A stretch of DNA of 64,000 nucleotides from an uncultured Gemmiger sp. (GCA_944388175.1 CALXHR010000001.1:372001-436000), one strand, 5' to 3'. Counted from the first letter of the stretch, positions 49,459 to 58,566 are shown. The notes: generated by a model from the sequence alone, not told the origin. Numbers and translations are program-made.

Positions 49459-51234
49459 ATGGCATCTGCCAACAACCAGCAAACCGGCAGCAGCGCGCTG
49501 CTGCGCCGCTTTTTGCCGTATCTGTTCAAATACAAAGGCATTTTGTGCTTTGACCTGTTCTGCGCGGCGCTGACGACGCTGTGCGACATTGTGCTGCCCA
49601 AGATTATGGGCACGCTGACCAACGCTGCTTCCGGCCAGGGGGTTGCGCTGACGGTGCAGGCCGTACTGAAACTGGCGGCGCTGTACTTTGTGCTGCGCAT
49701 CATCGACGGCGCGGCCAGCTACTTTATGTCCGGCATCGGGCATATCATGGGCGTACATATCGAGACCGACATGCGCCGCGACGCCTTTGACCACCTGCTG
49801 CGGCTGGACCACACCTACTACAACAACACCAAGGTCGGGCAGATCATGGGGCGCATCACCAACGACCTGTTCGACGTGACCGAGTTCGCCCACCACTGCC
49901 CCGAGGAATTTTTCATCGCCTTTATCAAGATCACAGCGTCCTTTGTCATTTTGTGCCAGGCCAGCGTGCCGCTGACGCTGGTGGTGTTTGCCTGCGTGCC
50001 GCTGATGGGCGTCGTATCGGTACGGCTGAACCTGAAACTGCGCGCCCGGTTCCGCCAGCAGCGGTTCCAGATCGGCGAGCTGAACGCGACGATCGAGGAC
50101 AGCCTGCTGGGGCAGCGCGTCGTCAAAGCCTTTGCGGCCGAAGCACAGGAGCGCGAAAAATTTGCCGAGGGCAACCGCGCGTTTGAGAACATCAAGACGC
50201 TGACCTACCACGCGATGGCCGCGTTCAACACCTCGACCCGGCTGTTTGACGGGCTGATGTACTTCGTCGTCATTTTGGCCGGCGGCCTGGCGCTGGTGTA
50301 CGGCGCCATCAACGCCGGCGACCTGGTGGCCTATGTGCTGTATGTGTCGACGCTGATTGCCACCATCCGCCGCATTGTGGAATTTGCCGAGCAGTTCCAG
50401 CGCGGCATGACCGGCATCGAGCGGTTTTTGGAGATCATGGACACGCCAGTGGCCATTGCCGACGCGCCCGACGCTAAACCGCTGACCGTGCGCGAGGGCG
50501 GCATTGAGTTCCGCGACGTCAGCTTTGAGTACCCCGACGACCACAACATGGTGTTGCGCCATGTTGACCTGCGCATCCGCCCCGGCGAGAGCCTGGCATT
50601 GGTCGGGCCTTCGGGCGGCGGCAAGACGACGCTGTGCAACCTGATCCCCCGTTTTTACGATGTGACCGGCGGCCAGATTTTGATTGACGGGCAGGACGTG
50701 CGCAGCGTGACGCTGCACAGCCTGCGCGAAGCCATCGGCGTTGTGCAGCAGGACGTCTACCTGTTCAGCGGCACGGTGGCCGAGAACATCGCCTACGGCA
50801 AGCCCGGCGCCACGCGCCAGGAGATCGTAGAAGCCGCCAAACTGGCCGGAGCCGACGCCTTTGTGCGCGCGCTGAAAGATGGCTACGATACCTATGTGGG
50901 TGAGCGCGGCGTCAAACTTTCGGGCGGGCAGAAACAGCGCATCGCCATTGCGCGGGTCTTTTTGAAGAACCCGCCCATCCTGCTGCTGGACGAAGCGACG
51001 AGCGCGCTGGACAACGAGAGCGAAATTCTGGTAGGCCAGAGCCTGGACAAGCTGGCCAAAGGCCGCACGACGCTGACCATCGCCCACCGGCTGACGACGA
51101 TCCAGAACGCCGACCGCATCCTGGTGCTGGGCAAGGACGGCATTGAGGAAGAAGGCAGCCACACCGAGCTGCTGGCCAAAAAGGGCATCTACTACCGGCT
51201 GTGGAACGGGCTGGTCAGCGGCCAGACCCTGTGA
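49459..51234 (+). CDS. ABC transporter, fused permease and ATPase (exporter type)
   Basis: 591 residues: six membrane segments in the first ~320 residues, then the nucleotide-binding domain with Walker A GPSGGGKTT (about 384-391), Q loop VVQQDVYLFSGTVAENIAYG, signature LSGGQKQR (about 487), Walker B ILLLDEATSALD and H loop TIAHRLTT. This is the MdlB/MsbA-like half-transporter architecture; it would form a homodimer and export lipid, drug or peptide. GAGGG(TTTCCCTT)ATG start. No partner half-transporter is adjacent. Confidence 0.93.
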   Translation: MASANNQQTGSSALLRRFLPYLFKYKGILCFDLFCAALTTLCDIVLPKIMGTLTNAASGQGVALTVQAVLKLAALYFVLRIIDGAASYFMSGIGHIMGVHIETDMRRDAFDHLLRLDHTYYNNTKVGQIMGRITNDLFDVTEFAHHCPEEFFIAFIKITASFVILCQASVPLTLVVFACVPLMGVVSVRLNLKLRARFRQQRFQIGELNATIEDSLLGQRVVKAFAAEAQEREKFAEGNRAFENIKTLTYHAMAAFNTSTRLFDGLMYFVVILAGGLALVYGAINAGDLVAYVLYVSTLIATIRRIVEFAEQFQRGMTGIERFLEIMDTPVAIADAPDAKPLTVREGGIEFRDVSFEYPDDHNMVLRHVDLRIRPGESLALVGPSGGGKTTLCNLIPRFYDVTGGQILIDGQDVRSVTLHSLREAIGVVQQDVYLFSGTVAENIAYGKPGATRQEIVEAAKLAGADAFVRALKDGYDTYVGERGVKLSGGQKQRIAIARVFLKNPPILLLDEATSALDNESEILVGQSLDKLAKGRTTLTIAHRLTTIQNADRILVLGKDGIEEEGSHTELLAKKGIYYRLWNGLVSGQTL

Positions 51235-51305
51235 GGGGCTGCTTGCGCACCGCCGTCGGCACGGGCCGGGAACCGCGCACCGGCCCCCATCCCGCAAAGG
51301 GCAAA

Positions 51306-51340
51306 GAAAAAGGCAGGAGATCCATTTCCGATCTCCTGCG
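51306..51340 (-). terminator. Terminator of the small minus-strand gene (bidirectional)
   Basis: GCAGGAGATC/GATCTCCTGC arms (51313-51322, 51330-51339) and CTTTTT on the minus strand; T-rich on the plus side as well, so it may also stop the ABC transporter transcript. Confidence 0.8.
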
Positions 51341-51423
51341 GGCGGCGGGTATTTTCTTCTTACAGGCTTGGATCAGGACCGCGCACAGTCCTTTTCTTGG
51401 TTCCTCCGATCCACAGGGAACGT

Positions 51424-51654
51424 TCACTTTTCCCTGCACTTGATCCCATAATTGCCGCGGCTCCCCTCCTCGTAACCTCTATATATTTCATAGAGTTTGC
51501 CGTTGATCGTCACTTCGTCATCGCCGGGGAACGCGCATGTGTAACCATTTTCTTCACAATATCGGGAGATCGCCTGCTGTGCTTTTTCCACAGTGGGATA
51601 GGTATCGCTTTCGTCATACGGCACCCAAAAAGCCTTCTTGAACATCTTCAACAT
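51424..51654 (-). CDS. Small hypothetical protein
   Basis: 76 residues starting MLKMFKKAFWVPYDESDTYPTVEKAQQAI. ATG at 51654 with AAGGAG seven bases upstream. The middle (DDEVTINGKLYEIYRGYE) reads like a small beta sheet. No family recognised, no signal, no membrane segment. It has its own promoter and terminator. Its codons are more AT-rich than those of the neighbouring genes. Confidence 0.65.
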   Translation of the reverse strand: MLKMFKKAFWVPYDESDTYPTVEKAQQAISRYCEENGYTCAFPGDDEVTINGKLYEIYRGYEEGSRGNYGIKCREK

Positions 51655-51698
51655 TGTATCGCTCCTTCCTGCGCGGAGCACCCTGATCCATTACTGTC

Positions 51699-51728
51699 AT
51701 TATACCACACGCCTTCTTTACTTTTCAA
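51699..51728 (-). promoter_or_regulatory. Promoter of the small gene at 51424-51654
   Basis: Minus-strand TTGAAA and TATAAT, 18-base spacer. Confidence 0.65.
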
Positions 51729-51839
51729 CCGAGAATCGTGATTTTTGAGCCGCGAGGGCAGATTTTTTTCCCCCCTCCCCTTCCCCGGCACGCCCCTGTA
51801 CCAGTTCCGGCCCCCGCCGTCAGGCGGGGGCCGGTTGCT

Positions 51840-53180
51840 TTATTCGGCGGCGGCCACCTTCCACATGCGGCGGGCGTTGAGCGTGAAGGTCAGCAGGTTG
51901 GAAGCGATCATAATGCCCAGGAACGCCGCCATGCCGTACCGGGGCAGCAGCACCGCGATGGCCGTGATGCGGAAAAGGGAATCCACCAGCGAATAGCGGA
52001 ACGTCGCCAGCTGCTCGCCCAGGCCTTTGAGCACGCCGTCCACCATGCTTTCGAGGTACATGAACGGCGCGACGAACCCCAGCACCCGCACATAGCGGCC
52101 GACTTCGGCGTCGCGGTAGAGCAGCTGCGCCAGCTGCGGTCCCAGCGCCACAAACCCCGCGCCCGCCGCCAGCGAAAACACGGCGGTCAGCCCCAGTACC
52201 CGCGCGACGAGCCGCCGGGTGGCCGCGCCGTCGCCGCGGGTGTGGGTGCGGGTGATCTCCGGCATCATCAGGCCGGACAGCGCCGACAGCACCGAAAACG
52301 GGAAAAACAGCAGCGGCAGCGCCATGCCCTTGAGGTTGCCGTACTGCGTCAACGCGGCCGCGCGGCTGCCGGTGTAGAGCGAGAGCGTCAGCGGAATGAG
52401 ACTGCTTTCGGCCGCCTGCAATGCGCTGGCCAGCAGGCGGTTGCCCTGCACCGGCCACAGGATGGCGTTCAGTTCCCGCCGGGTGTAGGGGTGCAGCGGC
52501 TCGCCGGGGCGGCGGGCAAACTCCGGCGCGCGCGCCGCAAACAGCACCATCAGCACGCAGGAGACGCCCTCGGCCACGGTATTGCCCAGCAGCACGGCCG
52601 CGCAGCCGTACCCTGCGCCCCAATGCGCCATCGCTTGCAGCCCGGCCAGCGCCACGCCCATGCGCACGCACTGCTCGACCAGCTGGGACCCCACGTTGGG
52701 CCCCACGCGGCGCGCCGCCAGAAAACCCCCGCGCAGCGCGGCGGCCACCGCCATGCACGGCAGACTGGGCGCCAGCACCCGCAGCGCCCCTTCGGCGCGC
52801 ACATCGTGCAGCAGGTAGCGCGCCGCCGGCCCGGCCAGCAGCGCCAGCGCCGCCATGGCCGCTGTGCCCAGCGCCAGGCCCGTAGCACACAGCCCGCGCA
52901 GCGTGGCCGCCGCGCCCTGCCCGCGCGCCAGGCTGCGCGCCGCCAGCCGGGTGGCCGCCACATAGATGCCCGCCGTGGCAAAGGCGCTGAACACGCCGTA
53001 CAGCGCCAGAATCAGCTGGTACAGGCCCATGCCCTCGCCGCCGAGGTACCCCGACAATACGACCCGGAACCCCATGCCCAGCACGCGCAGCGCCAGCCCG
53101 GACCCCGCCAGCAGCAACGCGTTTTGCAGATACAGCCTGTGTTTGCGCAACCCGGCCGCCCCCTTTCGCCCCTCTTGCAT
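51840..53180 (-). CDS. SpoVB/MurJ-like polysaccharide flippase (MOP superfamily)
   Basis: 446 residues with 12-14 membrane segments. The start NALLLAGSGLALRVLGMGFRVVLSGYLGGEGMGLYQL is the standard SpoVB/PST pattern, with G, E and GLY kept. Family members flip lipid-linked wall or surface-polysaccharide precursors. In sporulators SpoVB acts in cortex formation; here, where other signs point to lost sporulation, a role in wall or capsule material is more likely (inference). The ATG at 53180 has no good ribosome-binding site; a TTG at about 53150 with AAAGGGGG upstream is a realistic alternative. Confidence 0.82.
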   Translation of the reverse strand: MQEGRKGAAGLRKHRLYLQNALLLAGSGLALRVLGMGFRVVLSGYLGGEGMGLYQLILALYGVFSAFATAGIYVAATRLAARSLARGQGAAATLRGLCATGLALGTAAMAALALLAGPAARYLLHDVRAEGALRVLAPSLPCMAVAAALRGGFLAARRVGPNVGSQLVEQCVRMGVALAGLQAMAHWGAGYGCAAVLLGNTVAEGVSCVLMVLFAARAPEFARRPGEPLHPYTRRELNAILWPVQGNRLLASALQAAESSLIPLTLSLYTGSRAAALTQYGNLKGMALPLLFFPFSVLSALSGLMMPEITRTHTRGDGAATRRLVARVLGLTAVFSLAAGAGFVALGPQLAQLLYRDAEVGRYVRVLGFVAPFMYLESMVDGVLKGLGEQLATFRYSLVDSLFRITAIAVLLPRYGMAAFLGIMIASNLLTFTLNARRMWKVAAAE

Positions 53181-53209
53181 GGCTATGCGCGCCGCCGGGC
53201 CGGTATGCC

Positions 53210-53238
53210 TTGCGCCGCGGCGCGGCAGGTGTTACAAT
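53210..53238 (+). promoter_or_regulatory. Promoter of punA
   Basis: TTGCGC (53210-53215) and TACAAT (53233-53238), 17-base spacer. Confidence 0.75.
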
Positions 53239-53274
53239 ACCCTAAACACTGTACCTACCAAGGAGGATGCTGCT

Positions 53275-54084
53275 ATGAAAGAAGTCGATACCGCTGCCGC
53301 CTACCTGCGCGAGCACCTGCCCTTTGCGCCGGAACTGGCGCTGGTGCTGGGGTCCGGCCTGGGCGGCCTGGCCGAACGCATCGAAAACGCCGTGACCATC
53401 CCCTACCGCGAGGTGCCGGGCTTCCCGCTTTCGACGGCGCCGGGGCACGCCGGGCAGTTTGTAGCCGGCATGCTGGGCGGCAAGCGCGTGCTGTGCATGC
53501 AGGGGCGGTTCCATTACTATGAAGGCCACGATATGCGCGCCATCGCGCTGCCGGTGCGGGTGTTCAAGGCGCTGGGCTGCCGCGCGCTGATTTTGACCAA
53601 CGCGGCCGGCGGCGTGAACTGGGACTTTAACGTCGGGGATTTTATGCTGATTACCGACCACATCAACTTTATGGGCGTCAACCCGCTGCGCGGCAAAAAT
53701 GACGAAGGCATCGGCCCGCGCTTTTGCGATATGACCCAGGTCTACACCCCGCAGCTGCAGCAGCTGGCACAGGACGTGGCTGCCAAGCAGGGCCTTTTGC
53801 TGCAAAAAGGCGTCTACCTGGGCTACATGGGCCCCAGCTTTGAGACGCCGGCCGAGATCCGCGCGTTCCGCACGCTGGGCGCCGATGCCGTGGGCATGAG
53901 CACCGTGCCCGAGGCCATTGCCGCCAGCCATTGCGGGCTGCCGGTGCTGGGCTTGAGCCTGATTACCAACATGGCGGCCGGTATGGCGGGCAAGCGGCTT
54001 TCGGGCGAGGAAGTCATTGAGATTGCCGACCGGCGCGGGCCGGTGTTCCAGAGCTTTGTGCTGGGCATTGTGGAAGCGATGTGA
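53275..54084 (+). CDS. punA: Purine nucleoside phosphorylase (trimeric type)
   Basis: 269 residues. VLGSGLGG (phosphate site), GRFHYYEGHDM and LTNAAGGVNWDFNVGDFMLITDHIN, MGPSFETPAEIRA and GMSTVPEAIAA are the class II PNP landmarks. It cleaves inosine/guanosine with phosphate to base plus ribose-1-phosphate, which deoB at 24 kb then uses. AAGGAGG ribosome-binding site; single-gene unit. Confidence 0.95.
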   Translation: MKEVDTAAAYLREHLPFAPELALVLGSGLGGLAERIENAVTIPYREVPGFPLSTAPGHAGQFVAGMLGGKRVLCMQGRFHYYEGHDMRAIALPVRVFKALGCRALILTNAAGGVNWDFNVGDFMLITDHINFMGVNPLRGKNDEGIGPRFCDMTQVYTPQLQQLAQDVAAKQGLLLQKGVYLGYMGPSFETPAEIRAFRTLGADAVGMSTVPEAIAASHCGLPVLGLSLITNMAAGMAGKRLSGEEVIEIADRRGPVFQSFVLGIVEAM

Positions 54085-54144
54085 CGTTGAGCAAAAAGTA
54101 CAGCAATGCCCCCTGATTTGAACGGTTTTGCCGGTTTTGTTATC

Positions 54145-54173
54145 TTGCATTGCTGTGCGCTTTTTGGTATAAT
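54145..54173 (+). promoter_or_regulatory. Promoter of the mrp gene
   Basis: TTGCAT (54145-54150) and TATAAT (54168-54173), 17-base spacer. Confidence 0.8.
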
Positions 54174-54232
54174 GTAGTTTGCTGCGGGTCTGTACGCAGG
54201 CCCGCGCATTTTGTTGTAAGGAGCAACCTGCC

Positions 54233-55057
54233 ATGAGCGAAGAATGTACCCACGATTGCAGCACATGCAGCGCCAACTGCGACCACCGCGCGCCGCAGCA
54301 TGAGCCGCCGCACCCCAAAAGCCGCATCCGCAAAGTGATCGGCGTCGTGTCCGGCAAGGGCGGCGTCGGCAAAAGCATGACCAGCGCCATGCTGGCCGTG
54401 GCGATGCGCCGCCTGGGCTACCAGGCCGGCGTGCTGGACGCCGACATTACCGGGCCGTCCATCCCCAAACTGTTCGGCGTGCACGGCCCGGCCACCGGCG
54501 ACGGCGAGAGCATCCGCCCCATCGCCAGCCGCACCGGCGTGCAGATTATGAGCATCAACCTGCTGCTGGATGACCCCGAAGCCCCGGTGGTCTGGCGCGG
54601 CCCCGTCATTGCGGGGGCGGTCAAGCAGTTCTGGCAGGATGTTGTGTGGGACGTCGACTTTTTGTTCGTCGATATGCCCCCGGGTACCGGCGACGTGCCG
54701 CTGACCGTGTTCCAGACGCTGCCGGTGGACGGCATCCTGATCGTGTCCAGCCCGCAGGAGCTGGTGGGCATGATCGTCGGCAAGGCCGTACAGATGGCCA
54801 AAATGATGAACGTGCCGATTTTGGGCCTGGTCGAAAACATGAGCTACGCCGTCTGCCCCGACTGCGGCAAGCATATCGCCGTGTTTGGAGAGAGCCATGT
54901 CGATGAGATCGCCGCCAAATACACCCTGCCGGTGCTGGCCAAGATGCCCATTGACCCCGAGCTTTCCAAGGAAGCCGACGCCGGTATGATCGAGATGTAC
55001 GCCGGCGATTTCCTGGACGATGCCGCCCGGGCCGTGGCCAAGCTGCTGAAAGCGTAA
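54233..55057 (+). CDS. mrp: Mrp/NBP35-family Fe-S cluster carrier ATPase
   Basis: 274 residues. A four-cysteine N-terminus (C5, C9, C12, C16; CTHDCSTCSANC) like NBP35, a deviant Walker A SGKGGVGKS (40-48) and a CxxC near the C-terminus (VCPDCGKH), which holds the bridging cluster in the dimer. DMPPGTGDVPLT is the conserved switch. It transfers Fe-S clusters in the cytoplasm. TAAGGAG site nine bases upstream. Confidence 0.94.
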   Translation: MSEECTHDCSTCSANCDHRAPQHEPPHPKSRIRKVIGVVSGKGGVGKSMTSAMLAVAMRRLGYQAGVLDADITGPSIPKLFGVHGPATGDGESIRPIASRTGVQIMSINLLLDDPEAPVVWRGPVIAGAVKQFWQDVVWDVDFLFVDMPPGTGDVPLTVFQTLPVDGILIVSSPQELVGMIVGKAVQMAKMMNVPILGLVENMSYAVCPDCGKHIAVFGESHVDEIAAKYTLPVLAKMPIDPELSKEADAGMIEMYAGDFLDDAARAVAKLLKA

Positions 55058-55158
55058 ACCCGTTTTGCCTTAAAAAAACAGCAGGTACCAAAGCCCGCCG
55101 TTTTCTTTACATAAACCCAACCGTAAAAACAGAATAGGAAAAGGGAAAGGTGTACTGT

Positions 55159-55578
55159 ATGAAAAACTTCCTCAACGAATTCAAGGCTTTCGCCCTCAAG
55201 GGCAACGTCATGGATATGGCGGTCGGTGTGATCATCGGCGCTGCCTTCCAGGGCATCGTCACTTCGCTGACCAACGACATCCTCAACCCCATCCTGGGCA
55301 TGGCCTTCTCCACCGATTTCAGCAACGTGGTCATCCCCCTGTTCGGCGACGCGTCCATCGGCATCGGCGCCTTCATCTCGGCTGTCATCAACTTCATCAT
55401 CATGGCGTTCGTGCTGTTCTGCATCGTCAAGGCCATGAACCAGCTGATGGCGCTGGGCCACAAAGAGGAAGAGCCCGCCCCCGAGGCCCCCAAAGCCCCC
55501 ACGCAGGAAGAGCTGTTGGCCGACATTCTGGCCGAGCTGCGCACCCGCAACGAGAACGAGGCTGCCCTGACGAAGTAA
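55159..55578 (+). CDS. mscL: Large-conductance mechanosensitive channel
   Basis: 139 residues. FLNEFKAFALKGNVMDMAVGVIIGAAFQGIVTSLTNDILNPILG is the conserved MscL N-terminal helix and pore helix; the second helix and a Pro/Glu linker to a C-terminal helix (TQEELLADILAELRTRN) follow. A second osmotic release valve beside the MscS-type channel at 15.7 kb. AAAGG ribosome-binding site; followed by a very strong terminator. Confidence 0.96.
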   Translation: MKNFLNEFKAFALKGNVMDMAVGVIIGAAFQGIVTSLTNDILNPILGMAFSTDFSNVVIPLFGDASIGIGAFISAVINFIIMAFVLFCIVKAMNQLMALGHKEEEPAPEAPKAPTQEELLADILAELRTRNENEAALTK

Positions 55579-55624
55579 GGCCCCGCCTGCCGCTGTACAT
55601 AACACAGCGCCTGTACCTACCTGC

Positions 55625-55668
55625 AAAAAGCCGTCCCACCCCGGGTTCCCGGGGCGGGACGGCTTTTT
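55625..55668. terminator. Bidirectional terminator after mscL
   Basis: AAAAAGCCGTCCC...GGGACGGCTTTTT, T-tract on both strands, between convergent genes. Confidence 0.9.
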
Positions 55669-55688
55669 GTTGGCCGAAAGAGCGGCCG

Positions 55689-56120
55689 TTACATTTCTTT
55701 CTCAAATTTGACCCGGTAGTAGAGCGCCACCCCATGGACCAGAAGATAGGCGAACACCAGCAGCAACAGGGGCACCATATCCACGCCCATCAGGGCGAAG
55801 GACAACATAAGGGCGCTGTACACATAGGTCATGCAGTCGAAGGCTTTGCCCTTGGCGCGGTTGGCTACCGCGATATTCCGCTCGTCGTTCTGCTCAATCC
55901 TGAGCCGCCGGGCAAACTCCGGGTCGCTCTGCACCGCGCGGTCGCCGAGCAGGCTGCCCAGGCACCCGCCGAACAGCCCGCAGCCCACGCCGATGCAGAC
56001 ATAGGGCAGCGCCCGCAGAAAGCCCTGGGGGTCGGCCGCCGTCCTGACCAAATACAGTCCGGCCGCCGCCAGCAGCAGCCCCGCGGCCACGCCAATGCAT
56101 TGCAGGGTCTTGGTTTTCAT
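55689..56120 (-). CDS. Membrane protein partnered with an XRE regulator
   Basis: 143 residues with four membrane segments (two near the N-terminus, two in the C-terminal half). Between them is a polar region RRLRIEQNDERNIAVANRAKGKAFD, a motif common in small membrane proteins that accompany HTH regulators in gut Firmicutes. The ATG overlaps the stop of the XRE gene (ATGA), so the two are one translational unit. Function is unknown; a stress or bacteriocin-related role would be guesswork. Confidence 0.75.
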   Translation of the reverse strand: MKTKTLQCIGVAAGLLLAAAGLYLVRTAADPQGFLRALPYVCIGVGCGLFGGCLGSLLGDRAVQSDPEFARRLRIEQNDERNIAVANRAKGKAFDCMTYVYSALMLSFALMGVDMVPLLLLVFAYLLVHGVALYYRVKFEKEM

Positions 56121-56320
56121 TGTGCATCCTCCTCATAGATAAAAATTTCTTCGATGCTCATGTCAAAAAATCTTGCAATTTTGAACGCCAGCAGGATGGA
56201 TGGATTGTACCGCCCGTTTTCCAGCGAGCCGATGGTCTGGCGGGACACTTTCAGCGCATTGGCCAGGTCCTCCTGCTTGATGCCCCGCTGCTTGCGCAGC
56301 GCTTCCAGCCGGTTTTTCAT
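56117..56320 (-). CDS. Small XRE/Cro-type HTH transcription regulator
   Basis: 67 residues: a single helix-turn-helix domain (ALRKQRGIKQEDLANALKVSRQTIGSLENGRYNPSILLAFKIARFFDMSIEEIF), as in the YozG/PlcR-N class. AAGGGGG upstream of the ATG at 56320. It probably controls itself and the membrane partner encoded right after it. Confidence 0.92.
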   Translation of the reverse strand: MKNRLEALRKQRGIKQEDLANALKVSRQTIGSLENGRYNPSILLAFKIARFFDMSIEEIFIYEEDAQ

Positions 56321-56425
56321 ACAGACCCCCTTTTGTATAGAAAGTTTGCTTTCCGTGATTTCAGGATAGCACATCTGTGCAAGAATGTCAAGCGCACTTT
56401 CCATTTTTTCTGTATGGCAGCGGAA

Positions 56426-56469
56426 AACGGCGCGGCCGGGTTCTCCCCGGCCGCGCCGTTTCTTTTGCT
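56426..56469 (-). terminator. Terminator downstream of the amylase gene
   Basis: Fourteen-base-plus GC stem (426-440 with 446-460) ending in TTTT on the minus strand and TTTCTTTT on the plus strand. Confidence 0.8.
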
Positions 56470-56481
56470 GTATCGTTGTTT

Positions 56482-57804
56482 TCAGCGTTCCATCTTCCAG
56501 AACGCGCAACTGTAGGGCGGCAGTTCGCTGCCGCCGCCGAAATCGTGCGGGGCGCCGGTAATGAGGTCCACCGCCATGCCGCAGCCGGCGTCAAAGTGGG
56601 CTGTGCAGGGCGCACTGTCGGCGTTGATAGCCACCAGCACGCGCTCGCTGTCGGCCTTGCGCTCAAAAATCAGCTGTTTGGGCTGCACCAGCACGTTGCG
56701 GTAGCTGCCATGGCACAGCGCCGGGCTGGCGGTGCGCGCCCCGGCCAGCGCCGTGATCCACGCGGTCAGTTCGTTGCGCTGCGGGGCCGCGATGGCCGGG
56801 CGCAGCGTGGGGTCGCCGTCCTTTTTATCGCCCTGGACGCCCCACTCGCTGCCGTAGTAGACGGCGGGCACGCCCGGCATGCCGAACAGCAGGCCATACA
56901 GCGGGCGCAGGCAGTTTTTATCCGTCAGGATGGTGGCGATGCGCGTGACGTCGTGGTTGTCCACAAAGTTCAGCAGATGTTTGCCGGTGTACAGGCACCA
57001 CGGCTCGGCCCCGAACTGGCGGTTGAGACTGTAGGCGATCTCGTGCATATTGCCGGTGTTGAAGCTGGAATACAGGCCCTTGTAGCACTCGTAGTTGGTC
57101 ACGCTGTGGCAGGCGTGGTCGTTCATCCAGCGGTTATAGTCGCCGTGCAAGGTCTCGCCCACCAGCACAAACTCCGGCTTGACGGCATCGGCCAGCGCGC
57201 GCAGTTCGGCCAAAAAGCCGAGGTCCAGGCAGTACGCGACGTCCAGGCGCAGGCCGTCGATATCATAGTCGCGTACCCAGCCGCGCACGACGTCGAACAG
57301 GTAGTTTTTGACTTCGGGGTTTTGCAGGTTGAGTTCGACAAGGTCGCCGCAGCCCTCCCAGTCTTTGTACCAGAAGCCGTCGCCATAGCGGCTGTCACCG
57401 TCGAAACTCAAGTGGAACCAGTCTTTATAGTGGCTGTCCCACTTTTTTTCCTGCACGTCGCGGAACGCCCAGAACCCGCGCCCCACATGGTTGAACACGC
57501 CGTCCAGCAGCACGCGGATGCCCGCTTTGTGCAGCGCGTCCACGACGGTTTTCAGGTCGTTGTTATCGCCCAGGCGGCTGTCCACGCGGGTGTAGTCCCG
57601 CGTGTCGTAGCCGTGGGCGTCGCTTTCAAACAGCGGGTTGAACAGCACGCAGGTCGCGCCCAGGTCCCGGATGGGATCGACCCAGTCCAGCACGCGCAGC
57701 AGGCGGTGTTCCCCGGCCTGCGCCGCGTCGCCGGTGTTTTGCAGCGGCGCGCCGCACAACCCCAGCGGGTAGATCTGATAGACGACAGCTTCCTGATACC
57801 ACAT
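56482..57804 (-). CDS. GH13 alpha-amylase family glycosidase
   Basis: 440 residues, cytoplasmic (no signal). Catalytic nucleophile in DGLRLDVAYCLD (D188), acid/base in VGETLHGD (E217) and transition-state Asp in FVDNHDV (D285); DGVFNHVG is region I. The set matches small clostridial alpha-amylases/neopullulanase-like enzymes acting on maltodextrins inside the cell. AGGAGG upstream of the ATG at 57804. It follows the S-component-like membrane protein and probably shares its transcript. Confidence 0.9.
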   Translation of the reverse strand: MWYQEAVVYQIYPLGLCGAPLQNTGDAAQAGEHRLLRVLDWVDPIRDLGATCVLFNPLFESDAHGYDTRDYTRVDSRLGDNNDLKTVVDALHKAGIRVLLDGVFNHVGRGFWAFRDVQEKKWDSHYKDWFHLSFDGDSRYGDGFWYKDWEGCGDLVELNLQNPEVKNYLFDVVRGWVRDYDIDGLRLDVAYCLDLGFLAELRALADAVKPEFVLVGETLHGDYNRWMNDHACHSVTNYECYKGLYSSFNTGNMHEIAYSLNRQFGAEPWCLYTGKHLLNFVDNHDVTRIATILTDKNCLRPLYGLLFGMPGVPAVYYGSEWGVQGDKKDGDPTLRPAIAAPQRNELTAWITALAGARTASPALCHGSYRNVLVQPKQLIFERKADSERVLVAINADSAPCTAHFDAGCGMAVDLITGAPHDFGGGSELPPYSCAFWKMER

Positions 57805-57855
57805 AAGAAATCCTCCTGTTTTGCAAGGGCGGGGGCCGCAGCACCCGCCCGGGCG

Positions 57856-58395
57856 TCACCAAAAGCGGCGCAGCCGCGGGCGCAGTACCAGCCGGTAATA
57901 CCGCGTCAGCACGCCCAGCGCGCGGTCGTACAAAAAGAACGCCGCATTGCCCATGCCCAGCAGCGCCAGCAGCATCGGCAGGCCGTCGCCGGCGAGTTCC
58001 CGCCAGACGGCCGGGCCCAGCAGCGCGGCCAGCAGGGCGTACAGCAGCGCCACGGCGGCGTTGAATGCCAAAAACGTAAGCACCCAGCGCAAAACCGCCG
58101 GGCGCACGGCGCGCAGCGCACAGCGCAGCACCGGGTAATGGCCGACGGCCAGCGCGTAGAACAGCGCCAGTTCGGTTTCCGGCACCAGCAGCAGCGCCAG
58201 CACCGCCGTGGTAAGGTAGAGCAGCAGCGCGTAGCGCGGGCCGTATTCCTCCTGCACGGGGATGAGCAGGAACGCCGCCAGCATCGGCGCGGCATAGGTG
58301 CCCACCTGCAGCGCGCTGCCCGCCAGCAGCAACACGACCGACAGCGCCGCCAGCACGCCGCACAGCGCCGCTTTTTGGCTTTTGGACTTGCGCAA
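57856..58395 (-). CDS. Polytopic membrane protein, ECF S-component-like
   Basis: 179 residues with about five membrane segments. The start KAALCGVLAALSVVLLLAGSAL and the following APMLAAFLLIPVQEEYGPRYALLLYL pattern resemble ECF-transporter S components and related uncharacterised clostridial membrane proteins. TTG start at 58395 with an AAGG site; no better start fits the frame. First gene after the shared leader element at 58.5 kb; gh13 amylase follows. A transported substrate cannot be assigned. Confidence 0.62.
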   Translation of the reverse strand: MRKSKSQKAALCGVLAALSVVLLLAGSALQVGTYAAPMLAAFLLIPVQEEYGPRYALLLYLTTAVLALLLVPETELALFYALAVGHYPVLRCALRAVRPAVLRWVLTFLAFNAAVALLYALLAALLGPAVWRELAGDGLPMLLALLGMGNAAFFLYDRALGVLTRYYRLVLRPRLRRFW

Positions 58396-58531
58396 AGTTT
58401 CACCTTGCTTTTTAGAAGTTATTTAAAATCATTCTGGCATGCGTGCCAACAAATAGCAGAACCGCGCATCCACGGCTTTGCCGGGCCGGCGTCATACCAG
58501 GAACGGCGAGCCGCTGCGCAAAAATCGCTCT
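58396..58531 (-). ncRNA. Structured 5' leader (copy B of a shared element)
   Basis: The core 58463-58521 matches the leader core at 20641-20701 with about four of five bases identical. Here TGCGCA-G-CGGCT can pair with AGCCG-TGGA-TGCGCG; in the other copy the same positions are GGCG/CGCC, a paired change. The first bases of this transcript (AGCCGC) can also pair with GCGGCT inside the stem, which would be an alternative fold. Confidence 0.5.
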
Positions 58532-58537
58532 GCGGCT

Positions 58538-58566
58538 ATTATACCCTATCCGGCCGCCGTTTGCAA
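58538..58566 (-). promoter_or_regulatory. Promoter of the membrane protein/amylase operon
   Basis: Minus-strand TTGCAA and TATAAT with a 17-base spacer. It overlaps the end of the deacetylase gene. Confidence 0.8.
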
